DNA of 17,288 nucleotides from Atribacteria bacterium SCGC AAA255-G05 (GTDB taxonomy: Bacteria; Atribacterota; Phoenicimicrobiia; Phoenicimicrobiales; Phoenicimicrobiaceae): positions 1 to 17,288 of the forward strand of contig ASPA01000043.1 in assembly GCA_000405605.1 (NCBI GenBank), given 5' to 3'. How positions within the stretch are numbered: position 1 is the stretch's first letter; each line of letters begins with the position of its first letter. The translations under genes were made by a program, and so were the position numbers. The notes beneath the pieces were generated by a model. The model was not told where the DNA came from and searched no databases. It worked only from the letters and a program-made list of their open reading frames with translations. This document shows, piece by piece, positions 8,205 through 15,141 of this stretch.

Positions 8205-8942
8205 ATGACTATATTGTTGAAAGTAGAAGATTTAAAAATAAATTATGGTTCTATTGAGGCTCTAAAAGGAATTTCACTTACAATTGATGAAGGAGAAATT
8301 GTTACCGTATTGGGGGCAAATGGAGCGGGAAAAAGTACTCTTTTAAGGGCTATCTCCGGTTTATTGCCCATACGCAGCGGAAAAATTAAATTAGATGACC
8401 AGGAACTTAACAATGTTAAGGCATTTAAAATAGTTATGGGGGGTATTTCGCACGTACCCGAGGGTCGAAAAGTATTTGCAACTCTTACAGTCGATGAAAA
8501 TCTTAATTTGGGTGCATATACTCGAAGAAAAGACAAAAAAAATATTAAAGAGTCTAAAGAAAAAGTTTATGATTTATTTCCTATTCTTAAGGCTCGACGA
8601 AATCAGTTATCCGGAACATTATCAGGTGGTGAACAGCAAATGTTAGCAATGGGAAGAGGCTTAATGAGTACTCCACGCATCTTACTTCTGGATGAACCCT
8701 CTCTGGGCCTAGCTCCATTATTAGTAAAACAAATTTTCCAAATTATCCGTGAAATTAATGATCAGGGTATATCAATATTATTGGTAGAGCAAAATGCCCG
8801 CAAAGCATTAAGTATTGCTGACAGGGGATATGTGCTGGAAACCGGAAATATTACTATTAGTGGATTAGCTTCCGATTTAAAGAGCAATCAAAAAGTGCAG
8901 GAAGCTTACCTGGGAGGGGCTGCCCTTAAGAAGAGAAAGTAA
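8205..8942 (+). CDS. livF: Branched-chain amino acid ABC transporter ATPase LivF
   Basis: A 245-residue ABC ATPase of the LivF type. Walker A is GANGAGKS (37-44), the signature LSGGEQ (139-144), Walker B LLLDEP with Asp163/Glu164, and SLGLAPLLVKQIF, typical of LivF, follows. The H-loop position has glutamine in LLVEQNA, as usual for LivF. I chose ATG 8205 over the in-frame ATG 8181: the GAGGAGGAGG run at 8186-8198 is then an ideal ribosome binding site, and the homologous start (ILLKVEDLKINYG) fits. It is the last gene of the operon and is followed by a repeat-rich convergent intergenic region with a possible terminator near 9010. Confidence 0.95.
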   Translation: MTILLKVEDLKINYGSIEALKGISLTIDEGEIVTVLGANGAGKSTLLRAISGLLPIRSGKIKLDDQELNNVKAFKIVMGGISHVPEGRKVFATLTVDENLNLGAYTRRKDKKNIKESKEKVYDLFPILKARRNQLSGTLSGGEQQMLAMGRGLMSTPRILLLDEPSLGLAPLLVKQIFQIIREINDQGISILLVEQNARKALSIADRGYVLETGNITISGLASDLKSNQKVQEAYLGGAALKKRK

Positions 8943-8945
8943 TAT

Positions 8946-8980
8946 TAGTCGTTAGTGAATAGTGAATAGTCGTTAGTTTT
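8946..8980. repeat. Heptamer array A (TAGTNNN x5)
   Basis: Five units in strict 7-bp register: TAGTCGT, TAGTGAA, TAGTGAA, TAGTCGT, TAGTTTT. The array begins 3 nt after the livF stop. It resembles the short tandem heptanucleotide (STRR) repeats known from cyanobacteria. No coding role is seen. Confidence 0.7.
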
Positions 8981-9009
8981 AAATACAAAACGCAAGATAA
9001 ATTAGTACA

Positions 9010-9043
9010 AGAAGACATGGCACGCCGTGCTTCTACTTTTTTT
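9010..9043 (+). terminator. Possible intrinsic terminator of the liv operon
   Basis: A hairpin with inner stem GCAC-GCC-GTGC and outer pairing AGAA/TTCT (asymmetric bulge) is followed by ACTTTTTTT on the + strand, about 70 nt after livF. The short loop and the bulge make it only moderately convincing. The stem also looks like a decayed member of the GGGCAC...GTGCCC palindrome family next to it. Confidence 0.4.
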
Positions 9044-9046
9044 GTA

Positions 9047-9068
9047 GGGGCACAATGAATTGTGCCCC
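9047..9068. repeat. GTAGGGG-type palindrome 1
   Basis: Arms GGGGCACAAT and ATTGTGCCCC pair perfectly around a GA centre, flanked by GTA on the left and CGCCA on the right. Similar frames with different arms occur at 9097 and 14048. This fits a dispersed intergenic palindrome family. Confidence 0.75.
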
Positions 9069-9096
9069 CGCCATATTCTTACCTAATTTCTACTGT

Positions 9097-9116
9097 GGGC
9101 ACGATGCATCGTGCCC
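9097..9116. repeat. GTAGGGG-type palindrome 2 (perfect 20-bp palindrome)
   Basis: GGGCACGATGCATCGTGCCC reads the same on both strands and is followed by CTAC, the mirror of the GTAG flank of the copy at 9047. It could act as a hairpin between the convergent operons, but no U-tract follows on either strand. Confidence 0.75.
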
Positions 9117-9166
9117 CTACATTACCATCTTGTTTACTTTTTGGGGTTGCAATAATATTATATTTT

Positions 9167-9219
9167 TGTTACAAAACATTGTTAGTGTAAATTTATTTTA
9201 ATTGGGGTAGTTAGATAAA
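9167..9219. repeat. 53-bp inverted repeat, left copy
   Basis: These 53 bases, from TGTTACAAAACATTG to GTAGTTAGATAAA, are identical to the reverse complement of 17236-17288. The match stops sharply on the inner side (AAAATAG here against GAAAAGA in the other copy). The outer side cannot be compared because the other copy ends at the window edge. No ORF is associated with it. Confidence 0.9.
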
Positions 9220-9281
9220 AAAATAGAAGTAAAAATAAAGAAAAAGAATCTATCCATAATAAGCAACACGAGATATGATTT

Positions 9282-9309
9282 TATTCTGGCTTCTATCTAC
9301 TAAATTCTG
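9282..9309. repeat. Heptamer array G (NNTTCTG family)
   Basis: Four units in 7-bp register: TATTCTG, GCTTCTA, TCTACTA, AATTCTG. It is the same family and orientation as most of the large array at 16981-17064, and it sits just downstream of lgt. Confidence 0.55.
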
Positions 9310-9330
9310 ACTCCCCCTTCCCTAACTATT

Positions 9331-9358
9331 CGCTCTACGCTCTACGCTCTACGCTAGT
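9331..9358. repeat. Heptamer array B (CGCTCTA), overlapping the lgt 3' end
   Basis: Three exact CGCTCTA units plus CGCTAGT. On the minus strand the array encodes the last residues of Lgt (SVERRA) and its stop codon, so the repeat sits partly inside a gene. Confidence 0.85.
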
Positions 9359-10159
9359 TATGCTTTTTTTCTTCAAAATATTCATTGACACCAGGGAAAC
9401 CAACACAACACCTATCAAAATAGTCTGGGTAATAGTTAATAAATTAAATACTTTGTAATTATTTTCGTAAAATCTGAAAAACTCTACGGTAAAGCGGGAA
9501 ATTGAATACAATATGAAAAAACTCAGCATAAGGAATCCATCATATTTCTTGTATTTTTTCATCCAGTGAAGGATAAAAAATATTAGAAAGCCATATAAAG
9601 AAGTATAGATTTGGGTAGGAATTACCGGGAGAGTACAGGAACTTCCGGAGGCAATCAATCCATCATTTAATTGCTGTAAATACACCGGGGGCATATGTAA
9701 AGAAGGAAACTTAATTCCGTAATTTTCTGATACTACACCAAAGCAACAACCATTTAATAAACAGCCTATCCTACCGATACCTATTCCGATAGCAATGGAG
9801 GGAGCGGCGATATCCGCATATTTCCAAAATGGAATCTTGGTTCTTTTAACATACAGCCAGCACAGGAAATAAGCTACTAAGAATCCCCCTAAAAAACTTA
9901 ATCCGCCCTGCCTGAAATACAATATTTTCACCGGGTCTTTCATATAGTAATCAAGATAGGTTAAAACATATCCCAATCTACCTCCTATTAGGGCACCTAA
10001 AATGACATACAGACTTATATCTAAAACTCTTTCCGGGTCTTCTCCACTTTTTTTTGCTTCTTTCATTGCTAAAAGAATGGCTGTAATAAAAGCTAAAGCA
10101 ATCATCAATCCGTAAGAATAGATGGAAAATGAACCAATAGTAAATAAAATTCTATACAT
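9335..10159 (-). CDS. lgt: Phosphatidylglycerol-prolipoprotein diacylglyceryl transferase
   Basis: A 274-residue polytopic membrane enzyme that moves diacylglycerol from phosphatidylglycerol to the lipobox cysteine of prolipoproteins, the first step of lipoprotein maturation. Family motifs in order: YGLMIALAF (first helix), GGRLGYVL (59-66), QGGLSFLGG (84-92), the Lgt signature GIGRIGCLLNGCCFG (127-141), PTQIYTSLYG and SRFTVEFFR (221-229). The cysteine-rich signature variant GCLLNGCC is common in anaerobes. It starts 6 nt after lspA, whose last codons (GAGGAGTAA) provide the ribosome binding site. The C-terminal SVERRA is encoded by a 7-bp tandem repeat, so the true tail may have been altered by repeat invasion. 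No convincing terminator follows. Confidence 0.95.
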   Translation of the reverse strand: MYRILFTIGSFSIYSYGLMIALAFITAILLAMKEAKKSGEDPERVLDISLYVILGALIGGRLGYVLTYLDYYMKDPVKILYFRQGGLSFLGGFLVAYFLCWLYVKRTKIPFWKYADIAAPSIAIGIGIGRIGCLLNGCCFGVVSENYGIKFPSLHMPPVYLQQLNDGLIASGSSCTLPVIPTQIYTSLYGFLIFFILHWMKKYKKYDGFLMLSFFILYSISRFTVEFFRFYENNYKVFNLLTITQTILIGVVLVSLVSMNILKKKSITSVERRA

Positions 10160-10165
10160 TAAACC

Positions 10166-10705
10166 TTACTCCTCATCTCGTTCTTTATATTTTTTAATAT
10201 TCATTATATTATCTTCCTCTTCTTCCCATTTTTCCCCTTCTCCTTTTTCTCCCTCATCTTCCTTTTCCGGGGCACGGAACAAAACATGAATCAATAATAT
10301 CAACATTCCGCACACTATCGCCGAATCGGCAAAATTAAAAACCGGCCAGATTCTAAAATCAATAAAATCTATTACCCTACCATCAACTCTCACCCGATCA
10401 ATGAGGTTGCCTATTGCACCACCCAGGACAAGCGTTAAAGGGATGTACACAAAAGGGTCTTTCTTAAAAATAATTTTTTTGTAGATTAAAATAACCAAAA
10501 TTACGGAAATTACCACCGCTATTACAAAGAACGAGGAATTATATTCAAAAAGACCAAAGGAGGTTCGAGGATTCTCTATATAAGTAATATGAAATATCCC
10601 TTCAATGACCGCTATAGACTCTCCAATATGCATGCTGTACTGAATGTACAATTTACTTGCCTGATCAAGCAATATAATAAATAGGACAAAAAGTATAAAT
10701 CCCAT
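10166..10705 (-). CDS. lspA: Lipoprotein signal peptidase (signal peptidase II)
   Basis: A 179-residue inner-membrane aspartic protease that cuts signal peptides from diacylglyceryl-modified prolipoproteins. Four membrane helices are visible. Conserved blocks are LDQASKLY (13-20), YIENPRTSFGLF (42-53), GAIGNLIDR with catalytic Asp103, and FNFADSAI with catalytic Asp127. Residues from about 145 onward are an unusual lysine/glutamate-rich tail of some 35 residues, longer than is usual for the family; its mRNA is almost pure purine. The gene lies 9 nt after ileS, with GAGGAG (the last ileS codons) as ribosome binding site, and 6 nt before lgt. ileS-lspA linkage is widespread in bacteria. Confidence 0.95.
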   Translation of the reverse strand: MGFILFVLFIILLDQASKLYIQYSMHIGESIAVIEGIFHITYIENPRTSFGLFEYNSSFFVIAVVISVILVILIYKKIIFKKDPFVYIPLTLVLGGAIGNLIDRVRVDGRVIDFIDFRIWPVFNFADSAIVCGMLILLIHVLFRAPEKEDEGEKGEGEKWEEEEDNIMNIKKYKERDEE

Positions 10706-10714
10706 AGTATTTTT

Positions 10715-13525
10715 TTACTCCTCAAAATGTTCATGCATTACTTTAGCACATTTTTCACAGATAGCCGGATATTTCTGGTCTCTTCCTACTGTCTCACTGT
10801 AACACCAGCACCTTTCACATTTCTTACCCGGTGCCCTGGTTATCATTATTTTAATATCAGGAAATTCAACACCCGTATAGGCGTCAGAAGAAAAGCTTTT
10901 TTCCCCTTCTCCGCGAACTATATCGGTTTTAGAAACAATAAATATGCTTTCCAGCTGTTCTTTAAAAGAGATTAAATAATCATAAACTTCTTTATCTTCG
11001 GTATAAATATTTACCTGCGCTTCTAAAGAATTACCGATAAAACCTTCCCCTCTTTTTATTTCTAAGGCCTTTAGAACATCTTTTCTAATTTTTAAGATGC
11101 TGCCCCATTTTTTTTCTAAATTTCTATCCCTATAATTTTCATTTACTTCCGGCCATAGGGCAAGAAAAACACTTTCTTCGCCTTTTTCAATTTCTCTTAA
11201 GTGCTGCCAGATTTCCTCTGCGGTAAAACTTAATACCGGTGCAATCAGTTTAACCAAATCATTTATTATCTGATACAATACTGTTTGAGCTGCCCGACGT
11301 TCTTCGGAATCGGCAAATGCGGTATACAGCCTATCTTTAATTATGTCAAGGTAAAATGAACTCAAATCGACAGCACAGAAGTTATGAATCTCATGATAGA
11401 AGGAATGAAATTCAAACTTATCATAGCACTCATTTACTCTTTTCACCAAACTTTGAAAATTACTCAAAACTAATCTGTCTAATTCGCTAAGTTTATCATA
11501 GGAAACTACATCTGTATCAGGATTAAAGTCGGATAAATTTCCCAGGATAAATCGGGCGGTATTTCTAACCCTCCGGTATATTTCCACCAATTGATCTAAT
11601 ATCGCAGAAGAGATTCTGATATCTGTGCGATAATCAGAAGAGGCCACCCATAATCTTAATATATCCGCTCCGTATTTTTCAATAATCTCCTGAGGAGCTA
11701 TAACGTTGCCTACCGATTTAGACATCTTCCTGCCTTCTGCATCAACAATGAAACCATGAGTCAGAATTGTTTTATAAGGTGCTTCTCCAAAAGCAGCCAC
11801 CGAAGTCAGCAGTGAGGTTTGGAACCAGCCTCTATGCTGGTCTGTCCCTTCCAGGTATAATTCCGCCGGCCAATGTAGTTCATCTCTCGTCTTAAGTACT
11901 GCCGCATGACTGCATCCGGAGTCAAACCATACATCCATTATGTCTTTCTCTTTTTCAAAATCTTTACCCTTGCAGTGAGGACACTGATAATCTTTGGGTA
12001 GAATTTCTTGGGCAGACAGAGCAAACCAGGAATCTGACCCTTTTTCCAGGAATAATTTTTTAACCGAATTTATAGTTTCTTCATTTACTATAATTTCTCC
12101 GCATCCTTTACAGTAGAAAACCGGGAGGGGCACTCCCCATACCCTTTGGCGGGAAATGCACCAGTCGGTTCTGTTTTCCACCATACCTTTCATTTTTTCC
12201 TTGCCCCAGGCAGGAACAAATTGGACCTTTTCTATTTCCTTTAGGGCTAAATCACGAAAAGCCTCGATGTTAACAAACCATTGTTCGGTCGCCCGAAATA
12301 CTACCGGTTTTTTACAACGCCAACAGTGAGGATAAGAATGCATTATTTTACCAACCTTCAATAAAGCTCCATTCTTGGTTAATTCTTCTATTACAGCAAT
12401 ATTCCCCTCTTTATAAGTTAATCCTTTAAACTTTCCGCCTTCCTGGTTAAATTTTCCCTGGCTATCAAGGGTAGTAAATATAGGAATTTTATATTTTATT
12501 CCTATCTCATAATCCTCCTGTCCATGTCCGGGAGCGGTATGTACACAACCGGTCCCTTCATCCAATAAAACATGGTCTCCTAATATCATTAGCGAGTCTC
12601 GGTCAAAGATAGGATGTTTACATTTTAAACCCTCAAATAATTTACCTTTTGCTTTTCCGATAACCTTATAATCAACAATTTTAGTTTCTTTCATTACTTT
12701 TTCTACCAGGGCGGACGCCAACAAGAGATTCCCTTTTTCTGTATTAACCAAACCGTATTCAATCTCAGGATTTAAGGCAACAGCCATATTGCCGGGAATA
12801 GTCCAGGGGGTAGTAGTCCAGATAAGTACATGGGTTTTTTCTTCTTTGATCTCCGGGAATATTTTTCCCAAACTATCTTTTACCAAGAATTTAACATATA
12901 TAGAAGAAGACTCTTTTTCGTGATATTCTATCTCTGCGGCTGCCAGGGCTGTTTCACAATTAGCACACCAGTATACCGGTTTTAATCCTTTGTAAATATA
13001 CCCTTTTAAAAACATTTTTTTAAATATTTCTATCTGTTCTGCCTCATAAGCAGGGTTAAGGGTTAAATAGGGGTTTTCCCATTCTGCCATTACCCCTAAT
13101 CGCTTAAACTCTTCCCTTTGCACGTTAATATAATGTTTGGCATACTCTGTACACTTCTTCCTCAGTTCAACCGGGTTTACCTCACTTAAGTCAACCTTCA
13201 TATCTTTGGTAACCTGAAACTCTATAGGTAAGCCGTGGGTATCCCACCCCGGAACATAGTGGGAATTATACCCTTTCATCGATTTATATTTAGGGATTAT
13301 ATCTTTTAATATCTTATTATAGGCGGTCCCGATATGTATATTGCCATTTGCATAGGGAGGTCCGTCGTGCAAGATGTATTTTTCCAGGTTTTTCTTTTTT
13401 TCCAGTACTTTCTTATATGTTTCCTGTTCTTCCCAAAATTCTAATAATTTTGGCTCTTCCTGGGCTAAATTCGCTTTCATTTTAAATTTTGTTTTTGGTA
13501 AATTTAAGGTATCTTTGTATTCCAT
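10715..13525 (-). CDS. ileS: Isoleucyl-tRNA synthetase
   Basis: A 936-residue class Ia synthetase that charges tRNA-Ile, close to the length of the standard bacterial enzyme. The HIGH motif appears as NIHIGTA near residue 65 and KMSKS within GRKMSKSVGN near residue 600. The CP1 editing domain is recognised by TTTPWTIPGNMAVALNP and CVHTAPGHGQEDY. A CxxC pair at the C-terminus (CERCWC and CEKC) binds zinc, and another zinc-type CxxC set lies mid-protein (CANCETALAA). I chose ATG 13525 over the in-frame GTG 13534: GAGGAG ends 8 nt before the ATG but would touch the GTG. It is the first gene of ileS-lspA-lgt and is controlled by the T-box leader upstream. Confidence 0.97.
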   Translation of the reverse strand: MEYKDTLNLPKTKFKMKANLAQEEPKLLEFWEEQETYKKVLEKKKNLEKYILHDGPPYANGNIHIGTAYNKILKDIIPKYKSMKGYNSHYVPGWDTHGLPIEFQVTKDMKVDLSEVNPVELRKKCTEYAKHYINVQREEFKRLGVMAEWENPYLTLNPAYEAEQIEIFKKMFLKGYIYKGLKPVYWCANCETALAAAEIEYHEKESSSIYVKFLVKDSLGKIFPEIKEEKTHVLIWTTTPWTIPGNMAVALNPEIEYGLVNTEKGNLLLASALVEKVMKETKIVDYKVIGKAKGKLFEGLKCKHPIFDRDSLMILGDHVLLDEGTGCVHTAPGHGQEDYEIGIKYKIPIFTTLDSQGKFNQEGGKFKGLTYKEGNIAVIEELTKNGALLKVGKIMHSYPHCWRCKKPVVFRATEQWFVNIEAFRDLALKEIEKVQFVPAWGKEKMKGMVENRTDWCISRQRVWGVPLPVFYCKGCGEIIVNEETINSVKKLFLEKGSDSWFALSAQEILPKDYQCPHCKGKDFEKEKDIMDVWFDSGCSHAAVLKTRDELHWPAELYLEGTDQHRGWFQTSLLTSVAAFGEAPYKTILTHGFIVDAEGRKMSKSVGNVIAPQEIIEKYGADILRLWVASSDYRTDIRISSAILDQLVEIYRRVRNTARFILGNLSDFNPDTDVVSYDKLSELDRLVLSNFQSLVKRVNECYDKFEFHSFYHEIHNFCAVDLSSFYLDIIKDRLYTAFADSEERRAAQTVLYQIINDLVKLIAPVLSFTAEEIWQHLREIEKGEESVFLALWPEVNENYRDRNLEKKWGSILKIRKDVLKALEIKRGEGFIGNSLEAQVNIYTEDKEVYDYLISFKEQLESIFIVSKTDIVRGEGEKSFSSDAYTGVEFPDIKIMITRAPGKKCERCWCYSETVGRDQKYPAICEKCAKVMHEHFEE

Positions 13526-13564
13526 TTGAATCACTCCTCGCGCTTTATAATTTATCTAATATAA

Positions 13565-13597
13565 CAAAAACCCCTTGCCGCGTAAAAGGACAAGAGG
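13565..13597 (-). terminator. T-box regulated intrinsic terminator of ileS
   Basis: On the minus strand CCTCTTG pairs with CAAGGGG around a 13-nt loop, followed directly by TTTTTG. The 5' arm CTCTTGT is also the 3' arm of the antiterminator, so the two structures exclude each other, as expected in a T-box leader. Confidence 0.92.
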
Positions 13598-13860
13598 TTA
13601 AAAGTTCTTGTGGTACCACCCAATTTTTATCATTACCTCACGATAATGAACTCAAGGAGTAAATATATTTAAACAAATAAATATACTCCGGTTTTTAACG
13701 ATGTTCACCGCCCTAATCTACTTTTAAAACAATTTCGATTAGAAATATTAAGGTGATTTTGGATAGAAAGAATTTACAGGCTCCCACTGTCCCTACTCGC
13801 TGTCAAATTATATCTACCTACTTTTCCTCAAATTAAATAAACAACTATTCTATTTTTAAT
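13566..13860 (-). ncRNA. T-box riboswitch (tRNA-Ile sensing) leader of ileS-lspA-lgt
   Basis: The leader of about 290 nt carries a complete T-box. The 7-nt bulge UGGUACC (13612-13618) lies between helix A1 (GGG with CCU) and helix A2 (ACAAGA with UCUUGU). Before it are a hairpin UCAUUA...UAAUGA and a long stem GGAGUA...UACUCC (stem III region). Stem I contains GGACAGUGGGAGCC as its distal part. A base helix AGGU/ACCU has next to it an AAAAUC-A loop, whose AUC triplet at 13757-13755 is the best candidate specifier for isoleucine. A second AUC at 13702-13700 is less well placed. Uncharged tRNA-Ile should stabilise the antiterminator and turn on ileS, lspA and lgt. Helices are my manual folding; the 5' end is set by the promoter. 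Confidence 0.93.
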
Positions 13861-13867
13861 ATTCGTA

Positions 13868-13897
13868 ATAATAGCATATTAAATTGGTTTGTGTCAA
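13868..13897 (-). promoter_or_regulatory. Sigma-70 type promoter of ileS-lspA-lgt
   Basis: On the minus strand TTGACA (13897-13892) is followed after 18 bp by TATTAT (13873-13868). It lies just upstream of the T-box leader. The -35 box is a perfect consensus. Confidence 0.8.
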
Positions 13898-13902
13898 TAT
13901 TT

Positions 13903-13937
13903 CGTATGTCGTATATCGTATATCGTATATCGTTAGG
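13903..13937. repeat. Heptamer array C (CGTATAT)
   Basis: Units CGTATGT, CGTATAT x3 and CGTTAGG in 7-bp register. The array lies 5 bp upstream of the ileS -35 box. Array E at 17073-17100 is an inverted relative with almost the same unit order. Confidence 0.85.
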
Positions 13938-14001
13938 AACTAGTTAGCTGGTTAGCAAAATAAGTCTCTTGCTTAATAAGAGAAGATTTGGATTTCTTAT
14001 C

Positions 14002-14025
14002 CCCTCTCCCCTCGGAGGGAGAGGG
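14002..14025. repeat. CCCTCTCCC/GGGAGAGGG palindrome
   Basis: Nine-bp perfect arms around ACTCGG-like spacer CTCGGA, followed by TTAGGGTGAGGGGG. This palindrome type with a GGGTGAGGG tail recurs in the intergenic DNA of many bacteria. It lies in the gene-free stretch between ileS and yggU. Confidence 0.7.
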
Positions 14026-14047
14026 TTAGGGTGAGGGGGAATTGTAG

Positions 14048-14067
14048 GGGTTCGATTCATTGAACCC
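14048..14067. repeat. GTAGGGG-type palindrome 3
   Basis: GGGTTCGAT and ATTGAACCC pair with one G-T wobble, framed by GTAG and CGCCA exactly like the copy at 9047, but with different arm bases. The paired changes in both arms keep the hairpin. Confidence 0.65.
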
Positions 14068-14093
14068 GCCAAATAAAATTAACCTAAAAATAC

Positions 14094-14117
14094 AGAGGGC
14101 GGATAAGTCCACCCTCT
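14094..14117. repeat. AGAGGG...CCCTCT imperfect palindrome
   Basis: AGAGGGCGGA and TCCACCCTCT pair except for one mismatch, with TAAG as loop and TAC on the right flank. It may be a further member of the local palindrome family. Confidence 0.5.
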
Positions 14118-14130
14118 ACACTACACTAAA

Positions 14131-14168
14131 TAAAAAATGATGACAGAGTACAACCGTCCCCTGTCATC
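14131..14168 (-). terminator. Intrinsic terminator of the phoU-yggU operon, REP-like hairpin
   Basis: On the minus strand GATGACAG pairs perfectly with CTGTCATC across a 14-nt loop and is followed by ATTTTTTATTT. It starts 7 nt after the yggU stop. The arm and loop contain GACAGGGGACGGTT, a sequence seen in REP-type palindromes of many anaerobes, so the terminator may be a captured repeat. Confidence 0.8.
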
Positions 14169-14175
14169 TGAATTT

Positions 14176-14484
14176 TCAACTAATTTTTTTTATTTTATCT
14201 AAAAATTCTTCCTGGCTGATATCGTAAATCTTAATAAGTTTATTTTTACCGGTTTGACCCGAAATTATTTCAATTTTTGACTTCGCCACATCGAAATACT
14301 TAGCTAAATAGGCAATACATTTTTTATTGGCTTTTCCTTCGACCGGCGGGGCGGCGATAGAAATTTTTAAAGCGTTATTATATGCTCCGATAATTTTATT
14401 CTTGGATGAACCGGGAACAATTTTAACTTTAACTTTAATATCATTCCCCGTAATTTTAAAACAATCATTGATATCATTGCTCAT
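14176..14484 (-). CDS. yggU: DUF167/YggU family protein
   Basis: A small protein of 102 residues (107 if TTG 14499 is used). It matches the YggU/DUF167 fold: VKVKIVPGSSKNKIIG, then LKISIAAPPVEGKANKKCIAYLA, then VAKSKIEIISGQTGKNKLIKI. The biochemical role of the family is unknown; it is a conserved alpha/beta protein that often lies next to yggT, yggS and divIVA, as here. It overlaps the 3' end of divIVA by 11 nt with ATG 14484, and no strong ribosome binding site is seen, so translational coupling is likely. It is the last gene before the terminator at 14131-14168. Confidence 0.88.
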   Translation of the reverse strand: MSNDINDCFKITGNDIKVKVKIVPGSSKNKIIGAYNNALKISIAAPPVEGKANKKCIAYLAKYFDVAKSKIEIISGQTGKNKLIKIYDISQEEFLDKIKKIS

Positions 14485-15091
14485 CTTCTGTTTCTTCAAT
14501 TTTATAATCTTTTTTTACGGCGAATCCCTCTAATTCGCCCATTTTTTCTTCAGAAACTCTTTTGTCTACTTTCTCTTCGGAAACTTCTTTCCTTACCTTT
14601 TCTTTAGAAATATTTTCTTCTTTAATCTCGTAATTTCCTTCTTCCTCAAATTCCTCATTTTCAATCATCTTTAAGTATAAGTTCAACATTGATTTAAACT
14701 TTTCTTTAAATGTAAACTTATATCTCCGCAGGTTATCGATTCCATTTTTCACCAGATCTTCTCTTTGTAAGATCTGTTGTTTTAAAGTATTAGCGTCCAT
14801 CTCTGCTTTTTCTATGATTATTTTTGCTTCACTTTCTACCCTGCCCTTCATTTCTTCGGCAGACTTTTGGGCATTTAGTAAAGCGCTCCTCAAAGTTTCT
14901 TCAATCTCGCTAAACTCTTTTAATTTTTCTTGCATCTTTTCTATTTCTTCATTAAGTCTTACGTTTTCATTGATTAATTCTTCGTAGTCTTTCACTATCT
15001 TATCTAAGAAATCATCTACTTCTTCTTCGTTGTAACCCCTGAATGACCTGGAAAATTCTTGTTGTTCAATGTCCATTGGTGTAATTCTCAT
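14474..15091 (-). CDS. divIVA: DivIVA family cell-division/polarity protein
   Basis: A 205-residue coiled-coil protein. The N-terminus is the DivIVA membrane-binding and dimer domain: MRITPMDIEQQEFSRSFRGYNEEEVDDFLDKIVKDYEEL. A long predicted coiled coil follows (about residues 35-130) and then a charged, low-complexity tail (about 150-205) with two related segments, EKVRKEVSEEKV and DKRVSEEKM. DivIVA proteins mark negatively curved membrane at septa and poles; the exact role differs between phyla. GGGAGG lies about 9 nt before the ATG. It lies between yggT and yggU, a conserved neighbourhood downstream of division genes in many bacteria. Confidence 0.92.
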   Translation of the reverse strand: MRITPMDIEQQEFSRSFRGYNEEEVDDFLDKIVKDYEELINENVRLNEEIEKMQEKLKEFSEIEETLRSALLNAQKSAEEMKGRVESEAKIIIEKAEMDANTLKQQILQREDLVKNGIDNLRRYKFTFKEKFKSMLNLYLKMIENEEFEEEGNYEIKEENISKEKVRKEVSEEKVDKRVSEEKMGELEGFAVKKDYKIEETEDEQ

Positions 15092-15141
15092 TCAAATATC
15101 CTCCCTCATTTAATATTTCTATTAGATTTATTTTATATTGT

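Noticed and set aside
13525..13534. GTG 13534 as the ileS start
   Set aside because: The GAGGAG site would touch the GTG; ATG 13525 has normal spacing.
13700..13702. AUC in GAACAUCG as the T-box specifier
   Set aside because: It lies 3' of the stem I closure I could draw; AUC at 13757-13755, followed by A and the ACCU strand, fits better. Not fully excluded.
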